Source of the DNA: Candidatus Kuenenia stuttgartensis
Lineage (GTDB): Bacteria; Planctomycetota; Planctomycetia; Isosphaerales; Isosphaeraceae
Length of the DNA: 64,000 nucleotides
Direction: 5' to 3'
Assembly: GCA_945865635.1 (NCBI GenBank)
Contig: CAMBEP010000024.1
Location: forward strand, 1-64,000
The translations under genes were made by a program, and so were the position numbers. The notes beneath the pieces are model-generated. The model made no database searches. It saw only the letters and a program-made list of their open reading frames with translations, and was not told where the DNA came from. Of this stretch, positions 24,745-34,341 are shown piece after piece (the stretch's first letter is position 1; the number at the start of each line of letters is the position of its first letter).

Positions 24745-26856
24745 ATGGATGCGATCGTAACTCGTCTGGCATTTTTTCTAGGCCTGAACAAAACCAAGCG
24801 AAATCATCGCCGGCGCACGGCTTCGCTCTGGGGCGCGAGCCCTATGGAGCGGCTCGAAACCCGGGAAGTCCTCACCGCCACAATCGGCCCATTGCCCAAT
24901 GTCTCGATTCCAGCCAATACGGGCATGCCAATCACTCTTGTGGGCGGCACAAACCCACAAACCTACAGCATCACCTCCACCAACCCAAGCATTGGTGCAT
25001 CGATCATCCAAGGCCAGTTTCTGACCTTCAACATCTCCCACAATTCCAGTGGGACGGGCGACCCCCAAATCAACAATCAGCCGATGACTTATCAACTCTT
25101 TGACCAGCTCACACCCATCACCACCTCCAAGATCAAGCAACTGGTCGGCACCAGTTTTTATACAGGCAAAAACTTCCACCGAATCGCAAGTGGCTTCCCC
25201 GACTCCACTTCATTCATTGAGCAAGGTGGCTCCGTCAATGGCGACGGTACTGGAAACGTGCCTTTGCCCGGCTTCCCCTTCCCCGACGAATTTGTCCAGT
25301 CCCTGATCTTCGACTCCAAATATCAGTTGGCCATGGCCAATTCCGGACCCGACACCAACAGCAGCCAGTTCTTTGTGACCACCGGGCAGCCACAATTCCT
25401 CAATTACAAGCACACCATCTTCGCCCAATTGGTCGATGGGTCTGGACTTGTGGATCAGTTGACAACCATCGCCCTCAATGGCACCACGCCTGTCAACCCG
25501 GTGATCATCAATTCCGCCGCGATCACCAACCAAAATAACAACGGCGTGATCCTGATCAGCGCACCCACGGCCGTCACCGGCCAGACTTCCACCGTGACGG
25601 TCACTGCAACCGATCAGGTGGATGGCTCCGTCACGACAAAAACGTTCACTGTGAACATGATCCCGAGCCCTGTTGTCAACAGGGCATTCCTCGCCCCGGT
25701 CACTTTGCAGCCAAACTATCCATTAAACCCCACTCTGTCAGCCTTTACGCTCTCGGCTGGCAATCCCTCCGCTGGCACCACCTATAACTACATTGTCGCC
25801 AGTGGAGTCCGGTCAAACCCCGTCACTGGCCAGCAGGAATTCATTCCCGTCACCAATGCCACGGTCAATATCAATCAATCCACCGGAGTGGTTCAGCTCA
25901 CGCCCAACGCCGGATTCTCTGGCCCCATGAATCTTGTCGTCGGGATCCGGGATCAGGTCGATCGAACCGGCACCGGGAATCTGGATAATCCAGGCAATTA
26001 CGACCAGCAAAGCGTCGTCATGAATTTCTCGGCCAACGCACCAACCGCGCCTGTGGCCGTTCCCCAAACCATTGACAGAGCCACCCAACTGGGGAATGTT
26101 CCCATCCAACTGGTCGGCCTTGCAGGCGACCCCAATGTTCCCACCACCTTGACTTACGACCTCAAGTCGTTCCCGACTAATGGAACCCTGCTCAATTTCG
26201 ATCCCATAAAGGGTACCCTGATCTATCGCCCGGATCCCACCTATATCGGCAGCGATTCGTTCCAGTTTACTGTGAAGGATTCCTCAGACAATACCAGCCT
26301 GCCAGCGACCGTGACCATTCTTGGCCCAGCCGGCAATACCAATTCGGTGCGTGTCCAGAACGGCCTCCTGATCGTCACCCCGCCACCTTATCATGCCGCG
26401 AATGTGGTCTATATTCAGGCGGTCGACAATGTTCTACGTGTGATCGTCAATGGCAAGATTGACTCCCAGCAGCCAATCGCCTCCAACATTCGGCGCATCA
26501 TACTCTTCGGGTCGAAGCGAAACGACAACCTCAAGATCGATCCCGCCATCACCATTCCATCTTCCATCAATGGCGGAATGGGTGGCACGAATTCCATGCA
26601 GGCGGGTGGCGGTGCTTCAATCATGCAGGGCTGGTGGGGCAAGTTCAATACGATCAAGGGCAGCCCACTGCACGACCAGATCATCGGAACCACCGGCCGC
26701 ACACACATCGTAAAAACGATCGGCAAAGACACCATGTTCACAGGCGACCCAACCGCGGCCATCCACGGCCCCAAGGGCACTTTCTACAAGTGGGTCAATA
26801 ATCGGCTTGTTCCCATCCCTGCTCCAAAGCCGGCTCCAAAATTCCATAAGAAGTGA
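24745..26856 (+). CDS. Secreted cyclophilin-type PPIase with Ig/cadherin-like repeats
   Basis: 703 residues. The N-terminal RRRTASLWGASPMERLETREVLTA is the basic-plus-LExR tag found at the start of many large planctomycete surface proteins, which stands in place of a normal signal peptide. A cyclophilin domain lies at about 110-270: NFHRIASGF (the active Arg), IEQGGS, and MANSGPDTNSSQFFVTT, so the active site looks intact. Ig- or cadherin-like beta domains follow, including one at about 455-530 (TLIYRPDPTYIGSDSFQFTVKDSSD) of the Cadherin-like/Big type. The C-terminal 150 residues are Gly/Asn-rich and end in basic PKPAPKFHKK. It probably folds or displays envelope proteins outside the cytoplasm. 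Confidence 0.85.
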   Translation: MDAIVTRLAFFLGLNKTKRNHRRRTASLWGASPMERLETREVLTATIGPLPNVSIPANTGMPITLVGGTNPQTYSITSTNPSIGASIIQGQFLTFNISHNSSGTGDPQINNQPMTYQLFDQLTPITTSKIKQLVGTSFYTGKNFHRIASGFPDSTSFIEQGGSVNGDGTGNVPLPGFPFPDEFVQSLIFDSKYQLAMANSGPDTNSSQFFVTTGQPQFLNYKHTIFAQLVDGSGLVDQLTTIALNGTTPVNPVIINSAAITNQNNNGVILISAPTAVTGQTSTVTVTATDQVDGSVTTKTFTVNMIPSPVVNRAFLAPVTLQPNYPLNPTLSAFTLSAGNPSAGTTYNYIVASGVRSNPVTGQQEFIPVTNATVNINQSTGVVQLTPNAGFSGPMNLVVGIRDQVDRTGTGNLDNPGNYDQQSVVMNFSANAPTAPVAVPQTIDRATQLGNVPIQLVGLAGDPNVPTTLTYDLKSFPTNGTLLNFDPIKGTLIYRPDPTYIGSDSFQFTVKDSSDNTSLPATVTILGPAGNTNSVRVQNGLLIVTPPPYHAANVVYIQAVDNVLRVIVNGKIDSQQPIASNIRRIILFGSKRNDNLKIDPAITIPSSINGGMGGTNSMQAGGGASIMQGWWGKFNTIKGSPLHDQIIGTTGRTHIVKTIGKDTMFTGDPTAAIHGPKGTFYKWVNNRLVPIPAPKPAPKFHKK

Positions 26857-26888
26857 CTCTGGGACACACCCCTGACTCTTCACAAAAT

Positions 26889-26929
26889 TCGCCGGGTAGA
26901 TCACTTACGGGTCTGCCCGGCGATTTTTT
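26889..26929 (+). terminator. Bidirectional terminator shared by convergent genes
   Basis: TCGCCGGGTAGA (26889-26900) and TCTGCCCGGCGA (26912-26923) pair at 11 of 12 positions and are followed by six T residues. The right arm and the T-run are also the last codons of the minus-strand thioesterase gene, and the minus strand reads ATTTTG after the stem. Confidence 0.8.
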
Positions 26930-27338
26930 CTGCCTTCTTGATCAGCCTGCTGCGAAATCGGTCCACATCAATCACCGCCCGTTTATGCACCCCTCTTGCC
27001 AGTGTCTCCATCTCGTCAAACGCCTCAACCGCAAAGGTCACAAACGGTGGATTCACCAAAATGACCTTGGCCCGGCAAGTCACATGATCTCCCACTGGCG
27101 CGGCGGCCAGATGCTCAATGTCTACCGTCACCCCCACACTGCGCTCGCCCTCTGCCAAATAAGGCGCAATCGCCTTGCGGGCTGCATATTCCATATGCGC
27201 AATCAGCCACGGGGTGGCCAGTACGGCTGGCATTCGGTCGTCGGCAAAAATGATCTGATTCTCAGGCCCGACCACCAGGTTCTCGTCCGCGCTCAGGCCT
27301 GACTTGATCGCCGGACTCAATGTTTTCGGTGGCTTCAT
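26901..27338 (-). CDS. FlK-like hotdog thioesterase
   Basis: 145 residues. The order of motifs fits the fluoroacetyl-CoA thioesterase-like branch of the hotdog fold: VLATPWLIAHMEYAARKAIAP gives the Thr and Glu, and SVGVTVDIEHLAAAPVGDHV gives the His of the Thr/Glu/His site. The central strands VTCRAKVILV and FVTFAVEAFDEMETLARGVHKRAVID complete one hotdog unit. Such proteins cleave small acyl-CoA esters; the acyl group is unknown and need not be fluoroacetate. The message ends inside the shared hairpin at 26889-26929, whose T-run overlaps the last codons. Confidence 0.85.
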   Translation of the reverse strand: MKPPKTLSPAIKSGLSADENLVVGPENQIIFADDRMPAVLATPWLIAHMEYAARKAIAPYLAEGERSVGVTVDIEHLAAAPVGDHVTCRAKVILVNPPFVTFAVEAFDEMETLARGVHKRAVIDVDRFRSRLIKKAEKIAGQTRK

Positions 27339-27371
27339 GCCTTACATCCATTTATGGGGGGGTTTGTGACT

Positions 27372-28055
27372 TTACTTGACCAGCTTGACATTATGAATCT
27401 CGCAAACCACATCCTGAAAATCATCGTTCGTCGAATATTCCCAGCCAATCAAATACGCATTTTCAACCAGCTTGCCTGTCGATTTATCCTTCAGTGGATA
27501 AACCATCATCTTGTAAGGCTGACCCGCAAGCCGCGCATTGACCGCCTTCACCACACCCGGCTGACTGAAAACCCCGCCGTCCTTCAAGCCATCATTCGAA
27601 ACCCAAACCCCGAATGGCGCCTGGCCAGGATCAAATTCAAGCTTCGAACCTGCTGACAGCGGCGGTGGCAAATTCTTGTCCTCTCGAATATCTGCCGTCG
27701 TATTCTTGAACGTATAAACCCAGGTCTCCGTCTTCGCAGGCGCTGATAGACTCTCGCCAGGCCTGTAATAGCCGCCCCGATTCGTCGTCTCAAGCCCCAG
27801 CGCAATTGTCGGCTTATAGGTCACCAAACCTGCACCCGCCTTCTGAAACAGCCCGGGCACCAGCAGAGGATCTCGCTCTACGGGATTCGCAAGATCCGAA
27901 AACATCTCCAAACCCCAACGATCTTTCAGCAATACCACCCAGTCCGGCTCGTTCGGGCCAGGTGCCACCTTGGGCTGCATCGGTGTTTGGGCGGAAACTT
28001 CAAGGCCGATTGCGCAGACCCCCACAATCAACCGGAAAACGTCTCGTATCATCAT
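27372..28055 (-). CDS. Secreted protein of unknown function
   Basis: 227 residues from the ATG at 28055; the frame also allows 28073. The signal peptide is MMIRDVFRLIVGVCAIGLEVSAQ. The mature protein begins PNEPDWVVLLKDRWGLEMFSDLANPV and shows beta-sheet-like stretches (TETWVYTFKNTTADIRED, NAYLIGWEYSTNDDFQDVVCEIHNVKLV). The tail resembles the ends of planctomycete proteins with a fold for lipid or sugar binding, but I do not recognise a family. It may be periplasmic. The thioesterase gene follows in the same direction after 33 bases; the MFS gene ends 110 bases upstream. Confidence 0.65.
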   Translation of the reverse strand: MMIRDVFRLIVGVCAIGLEVSAQTPMQPKVAPGPNEPDWVVLLKDRWGLEMFSDLANPVERDPLLVPGLFQKAGAGLVTYKPTIALGLETTNRGGYYRPGESLSAPAKTETWVYTFKNTTADIREDKNLPPPLSAGSKLEFDPGQAPFGVWVSNDGLKDGGVFSQPGVVKAVNARLAGQPYKMMVYPLKDKSTGKLVENAYLIGWEYSTNDDFQDVVCEIHNVKLVK

Positions 28056-28165
28056 GATCCTGCAAATCCTCATCCACTATAGGTATCCGCTCAATGGACC
28101 GATTGTAAAGCCATTCTGCAATCGACTCAAGCCTTATGCCAAAATTCTCAGGCATAACTGCAAGC

Positions 28166-29383
28166 TCATTGCGTCGTTTGAACCGGCGGTTTCACCACAA
28201 AAACAAGCATCAGCGACGCCACAAATGCCATCGCTGCCCCCCAGGAAAAGGCCTCAATCACTCCCACATATTCATAAATAGCGCCAAAAATCATGCTCGC
28301 AGGCAATGTGGAAATTCCAATCGCAAAATTGAACCAACCATACGCCAACCCCTTCCGCTGAACTCCCACAAGCCTTGCCACAAGCGATTTTTCCGCCGGC
28401 TCGGTCAGTCCATAAAATACCGCATAGCACAAAAACAAGGCCCAGGCATGCCAGGCTGCTGTCGCCAGACCAAATCCCATATAAACCGCGGCATAAACCA
28501 TCCAGCCTACGATGATAAAACCCCGGGCACCAAACAAGTCCACGGCACGACCCAAATACAAATTGCTCAGACTTTTCACAATGTGAAACAAGCACCAGAG
28601 CATCGGCAAGGCCGCCGTCGGCACACCCAGCTCGCCCGCCCTCACCAACAAAAACGTATCGCTCGAATTGCCTAAGGTAAAAACCATCAAGGTCAACAGA
28701 TATGCCTTGAAAGGGCGATCAAATGGCTTCAATGTCAGCTTCAGTGGCTCTTTCGGACTGGCCTCCACCACTGGCTCCCTCAGCTTGGTCACCAAGACAT
28801 AAAGCACCATTAGGCCAGGCACCAGAGTCAGGCAAAACAGGGTCCGAATTGAATCGGGCCAGATCAATAAAAATACCGTCGCTATCATCGGCCCGATTGC
28901 CGCACCAAGATGATCCATCGATCGATGAAACCCAAATGCTCGGCCATGCATGGCCGGCTCGGTCGAATCTGCGATCAGGGCATCTCTCGGAGCCGTCCGG
29001 ATCCCCTTCCCGATCCGGTCTGTCACTCTAAGTGCAAACAACTGCCAGGGCGCTATGATCAGGCCAATCAGAGGCCGAGTCAGTACCGCCATGCCATAGC
29101 CAAAAAGTACAAAAACCTTCCGCTTGCCAGCCTGGTCCGACCTCCCCCCCGACCACAGCTTCAGCAAGCCCGCCACCGATTCCGCCGCCCCCTCGATCAA
29201 GCCCAGTGTCAACTTATTTCCGCCCAAAACCGTAATCAGAAAGGTTGGCAAGAGCGGATAAATCATCTCTCCCGCCGTATCATTCAATAGGCTCGTAAAG
29301 CCCAAAACCTTCACATTCCAGGGCATGACCTTCGTGGCTGATGCCTCGCTGGATAAAATCGGATCAGGCGTATTCGGCATCAT
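28166..29383 (-). CDS. MFS transporter
   Basis: 405 residues with about twelve hydrophobic segments. Family marks: the loop-2 motif GGRSDQAGKRKVFVLFGYGMA and RVTDRIGKGIRTAPRDALIADS, an unusual basic loop that recalls transporters of the PMF-driven efflux or sugar type in this phylum. LLPTFLITVLGGNKLTLGLIEGAAESVAGLLKL marks the first helices. The ten residues at the end are polar. The substrate cannot be told. The YifB gene lies 75 bases upstream in the genome order and reads the same way, so the two could share a transcript. Confidence 0.9.
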   Translation of the reverse strand: MMPNTPDPILSSEASATKVMPWNVKVLGFTSLLNDTAGEMIYPLLPTFLITVLGGNKLTLGLIEGAAESVAGLLKLWSGGRSDQAGKRKVFVLFGYGMAVLTRPLIGLIIAPWQLFALRVTDRIGKGIRTAPRDALIADSTEPAMHGRAFGFHRSMDHLGAAIGPMIATVFLLIWPDSIRTLFCLTLVPGLMVLYVLVTKLREPVVEASPKEPLKLTLKPFDRPFKAYLLTLMVFTLGNSSDTFLLVRAGELGVPTAALPMLWCLFHIVKSLSNLYLGRAVDLFGARGFIIVGWMVYAAVYMGFGLATAAWHAWALFLCYAVFYGLTEPAEKSLVARLVGVQRKGLAYGWFNFAIGISTLPASMIFGAIYEYVGVIEAFSWGAAMAFVASLMLVFVVKPPVQTTQ

Positions 29384-29457
29384 GAAAAACCATCAACCAT
29401 TTTCGTCTGTGAGATCAAGCCTTGAAACATCCTGTCAAGCATAAACAATCCATGCCC

Positions 29458-30996
29458 TTAATGCGACCAGACACCACGATCCAGCGACCTGTAGCCGACT
29501 GCTTCGGCAATGTGGTGGGGCTCGATGTGATCCACATCGTCCAGATCCGCCATCGTACGCGCCACCCGCAGAACTTTGTCATGAGCCCGCGCCGATAAAC
29601 CCAATTCCTCCATCGCCGTCTTCAAAAGCCGCGACGATTCCGGCTTGAGCACGCAAAACTTCCGAATCTGGCGAGGTGTCATCCGCCCATTGATCCGCGT
29701 CAAAAGCCCCTCAAAACGCCTCGTCTGACGCCCCCTTGCCGAAAGCACCTGCTTGCGCAACATCTCCGAACTCGGACCATTCGGCGCCTCCGAAAGCTGC
29801 GTAAATGGCACCGCCGGTACCTCCACATGCAAATCAATCCGGTCCAGCAGCGGCCCACTGATTTTTGAGAGATAACGCTCCACCTGAATCTGCGAACAAT
29901 TGCAACCCCGACGCGGATCACCCCTGTATCCGCACGGACACGGATTCATTGCAGCAATCAATACAAAATTCGCCGGAAACGTCACACTCCTCAAAGCCCG
30001 ACTGATCGTCACTGCTCCCTCCTCAAGCGGCTGGCGCAAGACTTCAAGCGTTTTCCGATTGAATTCCGGAAGCTCGTCAAGAAATAAAACCCCATTGTGC
30101 GCCAGCGATATTTCACCCGGCTGGGGAATCGACCCACCACCTACCAACCCCGCATCCGACACACTGTGGTGCGGCGACCGGAATGGGCGGGTGGCCAGCA
30201 ATGGCTCACCATTCTTAAGCAGCCCCATGGCGCTGTAAATGCGAGTCGTCTCAAGACTTTCCGCCGGTATCAATGACGGCAGGATTGTCGCCAGTCTACG
30301 GGCCAGCAAGGTCTTGCCTGTTCCCGGAGGACCAATCATCAACACATTGTGACCGCCTGATGCCGATATCACCAAGGCCCGCTTGGCATAGTCCTGACCC
30401 TTAACATCCAAAAAATCTTCTTCAAACTTGCTCAGCTTCTCAAACAAAGCCGCAATATCAACCGTCATCGGCTCAATCTGATGGCGATTCGAAAGATACG
30501 CAACCGCCTCCGAAAGACTCGTGATCGGAATCACCGGTATCCCCTCCACCACCGCCGCCTCATGCGCATTGGCCAATGGCACCAAAAGTGCATCGCAACC
30601 ACCATTTACCGCAGAAAGTGCCATCGCCAATGCCCCTTTGATGGGCCGCGTCTGACCATCAAGCGAAAGCTCCCCAATCACTGCAATCCGACCCTTGCGC
30701 TCAATCGAAAACTGACCGCTCGAAGCCAGTATCCCAAGCGCAATCGGCAAGTCAAACCCGCCCGCATTCTTCGGCAAATCCGCAGGGGCCAAATTGATCA
30801 CGATCCGGTCCGGTGGCTTCAAAAATCCCGAATTGATGATCGCTCGCTCCACCCGATGCGTACTCTCACGCACCGACGCCTCTGCCAAACCCACCAAAAC
30901 CGTCATCGGTGATGGCGATAGTGCTATATCCACCTCAACCTGCACCGCCTCTGCATCAATCCCAATCAATGTAAACGATTGAAGCTTGGACAACAT
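29458..30996 (-). CDS. YifB/ComM family Mg-chelatase-like AAA ATPase
   Basis: 512 residues from the ATG at 30996; the longer frame to 31074 adds 26 residues without family character. An N-terminal Lon-like fold (about 1-170: GLAEASVRESTHRVERAIINSGF, the GELSLDGQTRPIKG stretch) is followed by an AAA+ module with Walker A GPPGTGKTLLARRL, GVLFLDELPEFNRKTLEVLRQPLE (Walker B) and MNPCPCGYRGDPRRGCNCS. Length matches the family. ComM acts as a branch-migration helicase that helps take up foreign DNA by transformation, so this gene suggests that the host may handle single-strand recombination in that way. No competence genes are beside it. Confidence 0.93.
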   Translation of the reverse strand: MLSKLQSFTLIGIDAEAVQVEVDIALSPSPMTVLVGLAEASVRESTHRVERAIINSGFLKPPDRIVINLAPADLPKNAGGFDLPIALGILASSGQFSIERKGRIAVIGELSLDGQTRPIKGALAMALSAVNGGCDALLVPLANAHEAAVVEGIPVIPITSLSEAVAYLSNRHQIEPMTVDIAALFEKLSKFEEDFLDVKGQDYAKRALVISASGGHNVLMIGPPGTGKTLLARRLATILPSLIPAESLETTRIYSAMGLLKNGEPLLATRPFRSPHHSVSDAGLVGGGSIPQPGEISLAHNGVLFLDELPEFNRKTLEVLRQPLEEGAVTISRALRSVTFPANFVLIAAMNPCPCGYRGDPRRGCNCSQIQVERYLSKISGPLLDRIDLHVEVPAVPFTQLSEAPNGPSSEMLRKQVLSARGRQTRRFEGLLTRINGRMTPRQIRKFCVLKPESSRLLKTAMEELGLSARAHDKVLRVARTMADLDDVDHIEPHHIAEAVGYRSLDRGVWSH

Positions 30997-31236
30997 GTCT
31001 GGGCGCTCTCTATCAATATGGTTTTTACTGCCTCTAGTCTGTGCGAATGCATACAGATCCATGTGCAGATTCAACCAATCAATCCAAGTTCAGATGAGTT
31101 AAGCCAGTCTCCCACAGCACTCGGGCTCAAAGCAAGAAAATTTGTCAGATTCCTGCAATCTCCCAAAAACCATCCAGAAAAAAAACCGCCCTCAAATCAT
31201 CCCAACTCAACCCTTCGTACCCTTACCCCCAACCCT

Positions 31237-31677
31237 TCATCCCTGATCCAGAAACCGGCTCCGTTCCGCCCCGACCGGCAACTCACACCGGTCATGACTA
31301 CCAAAAAATGCATGCCGGTTCCTCGCAATTCGATCATAACACCAGTCTCTCATAAACCTTGGAACAAGCCAGCCCAACCTCAAAACAGAATGCACCCCGC
31401 CCAGCCTGCCAGCAATCACCAGTGCCGCATCACTTTTCGTAAAACACTTCCCTTCAATCAGCACAACCATCGTTTCAGGAGGCGGATCAAGCCTCATCCC
31501 AGACTCCTTCAGCAATCCCCGGCCCACGTCCGACCGATTGCCCGCAAACCGAAATTCCTCACGCCTGTCCCACTTCAAGACATGCCCCACCGCCCTGTGG
31601 CAAAGCCCACAATCACCATCGTAAATCATAATCGTATCCGGCCGGCCCGAATCCGCACCAGCCTCTGAAATAGTCAA
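31237..31677 (-). CDS. DCC family thiol-disulfide oxidoreductase-like protein
   Basis: 146 residues from a TTG at 31677, chosen because AAAGGGG lies eight bases ahead; the frame continues to 31749, but that extension holds a perfect TATAAT at 31746-31741 that is better read as a promoter box. The hallmark is IMIYDGDCGLCHRAVGHVLKWD, with the Asp-Cys-Cys pattern CGLC that names the family (DUF393). VLIEGKCFTKSDAALVIAGRLG and the LRLGWLVPRFMRDWCYDRIARNR end also match. The fold is thioredoxin-like; biochemical role is not known. Confidence 0.85.
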   Translation of the reverse strand: MTISEAGADSGRPDTIMIYDGDCGLCHRAVGHVLKWDRREEFRFAGNRSDVGRGLLKESGMRLDPPPETMVVLIEGKCFTKSDAALVIAGRLGGVHSVLRLGWLVPRFMRDWCYDRIARNRHAFFGSHDRCELPVGAERSRFLDQG

Positions 31678-32089
31678 AGCTTCAGCCCCTTTAAAAGATC
31701 TTTTTTTCAGGTCCCCCAGAAAACGTCTCCCTCTGTCATAATTATACAACAGTCCCTTTCTATTTTGCTCAAAATCGGCAAGAGAAATCCTATCTACATA
31801 TCTATGACTGATGATCCCTGAGCCGCCCGCCCACCCGGCCCAAGACCCGAATGACTTCCTTAATCTTCAGCTCTCTCTGATGACTTCAGGGCCATGCCGC
31901 AGGAGGCGGTCGACCCATTCGGCCGATCCGCCGCCCGATTGCGCATCTTCGAACAAGAAATCTGGAGACGAGTGTCGACCCGGCGCACCGGAACGTTTAT
32001 GATCACTCCATGACCCCCTGACTCATCTCGCCTGCCACTCTCAAGAACCCTCTCATTCAACCATTTTTTTCGGAAGGATCAGTTGGATC
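31678..32089. other. Divergent intergenic region, DCC/DUF1080
   Basis: Holds the TATAAT box for the minus-strand gene. The T-rich run near 32064 and the GGAAGG before the DUF1080 start are the only other signals. A short open frame (31811-32002, plus) has no family character. I saw no gene. Confidence 0.45.
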
Positions 32090-32899
32090 ATGCTGATAAT
32101 CTCTCTACTGGCTACACTTGCCCTGGGCGCAGCAGAACCTGCCCCGGCCCCGGCCGCCGACTTTAAGCCCCTGTTTAATGGCAAAGACCTCACCGGCTTT
32201 TACACATTCCTCCAAAAGCACGGCAAAAATAGTGATCCAGATCACGTGATCACAATCGAGAACAACACGATCCATCTCTATAAGAACCAGAAAGATGGCG
32301 ACAATGTCGTCATGGGCTATATCGGAACCGAAGCCGAATATGGCGATTATCACCTCAGGTTCCAGTTCCGCTGGGGCGAGAAAAAATTTGAGCCTCGATA
32401 TAAACTCAAGCGCGATGCCGGCCTTTATTACCATATCCTCGGCAAGGACGCCGTCTGGCCGCAAGCCCTGCAATATCAGGTGGAAGAAACCAATGTGGCC
32501 GACCTGCTCACCCTCTACGGCTTTCATGTCGACACCTGGCTTGACCCTAAAACCGCTCAGGAAAAAATGCCTTCCTTCCTGCCCGAACAGCAGGGCGGAA
32601 AGCCCTATGCCATGGGCAGCAAAGGCATTGCCTATCAAAAACACCTGGCCGGCGACCACGAACTCAAGGGCTGGAACACCGCCGAAATCATTGCCAGTGG
32701 CGACACCATCACCCACATCCTCAATGGCAAGGTCATGAACCAGGCCAAGAATGTTCGTCTGATCGACCCAGAAAAAGGCGGCGATGCCAAGCCCATCACA
32801 CGTGGCCGGATCGCCATCGAAATTGAAGCCGCAGAAGTCTTCTTCCGGAATGTCGAGATCCGTCAACTCGCCCCTAAATCTGCTCAGCCATCCAAATAA
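32090..32899 (+). CDS. DUF1080 (3-keto-disaccharide hydrolase-like) secreted protein
   Basis: 269 residues. A short signal peptide (MLIISLLATLALGAAEPAPA) precedes the family opening FKPLFNGKDLTGFYTFLQKHGKNSD. A concanavalin-like jelly roll follows (GDYHLRFQFRWGEKKF, DAGLYYHILG, LQYQVEETNVADLLT) and ends with RGRIAIEIEAAEVFFRNVEIRQL, the typical DUF1080 close. Recent family work ties DUF1080 to breakdown of 3-keto-glycosides; that activity has not been shown here. It is first in a three-gene run with a ceramidase-like protein and a PVC haem protein (gaps of 38 and 36 bases). Confidence 0.92.
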   Translation: MLIISLLATLALGAAEPAPAPAADFKPLFNGKDLTGFYTFLQKHGKNSDPDHVITIENNTIHLYKNQKDGDNVVMGYIGTEAEYGDYHLRFQFRWGEKKFEPRYKLKRDAGLYYHILGKDAVWPQALQYQVEETNVADLLTLYGFHVDTWLDPKTAQEKMPSFLPEQQGGKPYAMGSKGIAYQKHLAGDHELKGWNTAEIIASGDTITHILNGKVMNQAKNVRLIDPEKGGDAKPITRGRIAIEIEAAEVFFRNVEIRQLAPKSAQPSK

Positions 32900-32937
32900 A
32901 ATCAAAATCAAACTCAAAATCAAAAGGATCCAACACC

Positions 32938-34305
32938 ATGAATCAGCGCATCCGATTCGGCCTCATGGCCAGCCTTGCATGGCTTTTAGGGATCTGCGGC
33001 CCGTCCCATCTGAATGCCGGCGAACTTCTTTCCGGAGCAGCCTTTAAAGCACTTGATTGCGACGACACTCTGGTCATCGGGGGCAGCATCGGCCCTGGCC
33101 ACGCCGTCGGTCAGGAGGGGCAACTCCGAGCCTCGGCCGTTGTCATACAGGCACCCGACGGCACCAGGGCCTGCCTTGTGGCCTGCGATGTCCTGATGAT
33201 CGAGCGCGACATTCTGGACGATGCCGCCCGCCAGATCTCCGAGAAAATCGGGGTCCCCTTCGACTCCGTCCTGATCAATGCCACACACACCCACCATGCC
33301 CCGACCACGGCTTCCATCCACGGCTACACTCGCGAGGAAAAGTTCACCCGATATGTCGCTGCAAAAGCCGTAGAGGCCGCCATTGAAGCCAACAAGCGGC
33401 TCCAGCCGGTCAAGTTCCGATTCCGTCAGGGCGAGGAATCGTCGGTGGGTCGCAACAGCCGCCTGGCACTGGCCGATGGAACCATCTTTTGGGTCGGAGC
33501 CATGACCGACGCCCTGCGCCCGACAGGCCCATTCGACCCTCAATTGCCCGTACTCGCCTTCGACCGAAAGGATGGAACACCGGAAGCTGTCCTTTTTAAC
33601 CATTCCACACACACCATCGGAACCCTCAAGCCGGGTGTCCGCTCGCCCAGCTTCTATGGCCTTGCAGCGCAAGAACTTGAAAAAGAACGTGGCGGCACTT
33701 TCCTCTTCTTCGAAGGCGCCTCTGGATCAACCCACAACCTCGACCTGAAAACGGCCGAAGCCTTGATCCGAATCAAATCCGCCGTGGCCGACACCCTCGA
33801 CAAAGCCCCTCACCGCGAACTCAATCGTGTGACCGGCCTTCGCGCTGAAATCCCTCTGACCATTCGCAAGTTCGACGAAGCCACCGAAGACGCCGCCGTT
33901 GTCGCCTATTGCACCAAACGACAGCCTGCACCCTACCATGAAAAAACCATCGCCATTTTTCGCGACATGCGAAAGCAACTCGTCGACCGCCAGGGCCAGC
34001 AACGCAAAAGCTGGGTCCAGGCCATCGTACTCGGCGATGTGGCAATCGTCGGCGTGCCTGGCGAATTCTTCACCGTCCTGGGCGAAGAAATCAAGCTGAG
34101 ATCCCCCTATCGTTATACCTATGTCTTCGAACTGGCCAACGATTATGTCGGCTATATTCCCGACAGCAAGGGTTTCGATCGCGGCGGATACCAGGTCTGG
34201 ATGGGCCTTCACAGCTATCTGACAAAGGGGTCAGGCGAAAAAATCGTCGATACCGCTGTCGACCTTCTCAACCAGATCCAGGCCAAAACCAAAGCCACTC
34301 ACTGA
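32938..34305 (+). CDS. Neutral/alkaline non-lysosomal ceramidase-like protein
   Basis: 455 residues; AAGGA ten bases ahead of the ATG. A signal peptide ends near LNAGELLSG. The core follows the N-terminal domain of neutral ceramidases: ACLVACDVLMIERDILDDAARQI, then INATHTHHAPTTAS with the zinc-binding His pair, and EAVLFNHSTHTIGTLKPG. Real ceramidases hydrolyse the amide bond of ceramide; planctomycete relatives are short, lack the C-terminal domain, and are thought to act on other substrates, perhaps sugars or lipids from decaying matter. Here they sit between DUF1080 and a haem protein, so a catabolic role in the periplasm is the best guess. Confidence 0.88.
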   Translation: MNQRIRFGLMASLAWLLGICGPSHLNAGELLSGAAFKALDCDDTLVIGGSIGPGHAVGQEGQLRASAVVIQAPDGTRACLVACDVLMIERDILDDAARQISEKIGVPFDSVLINATHTHHAPTTASIHGYTREEKFTRYVAAKAVEAAIEANKRLQPVKFRFRQGEESSVGRNSRLALADGTIFWVGAMTDALRPTGPFDPQLPVLAFDRKDGTPEAVLFNHSTHTIGTLKPGVRSPSFYGLAAQELEKERGGTFLFFEGASGSTHNLDLKTAEALIRIKSAVADTLDKAPHRELNRVTGLRAEIPLTIRKFDEATEDAAVVAYCTKRQPAPYHEKTIAIFRDMRKQLVDRQGQQRKSWVQAIVLGDVAIVGVPGEFFTVLGEEIKLRSPYRYTYVFELANDYVGYIPDSKGFDRGGYQVWMGLHSYLTKGSGEKIVDTAVDLLNQIQAKTKATH

Positions 34306-34341
34306 TTCCCTGCGCATCCTTCACCAGAGAAAGAGGTTTCC

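Noticed and set aside
32105..32923. 272-codon open frame on the minus strand
   Set aside because: Antisense to the DUF1080 gene; no motif.
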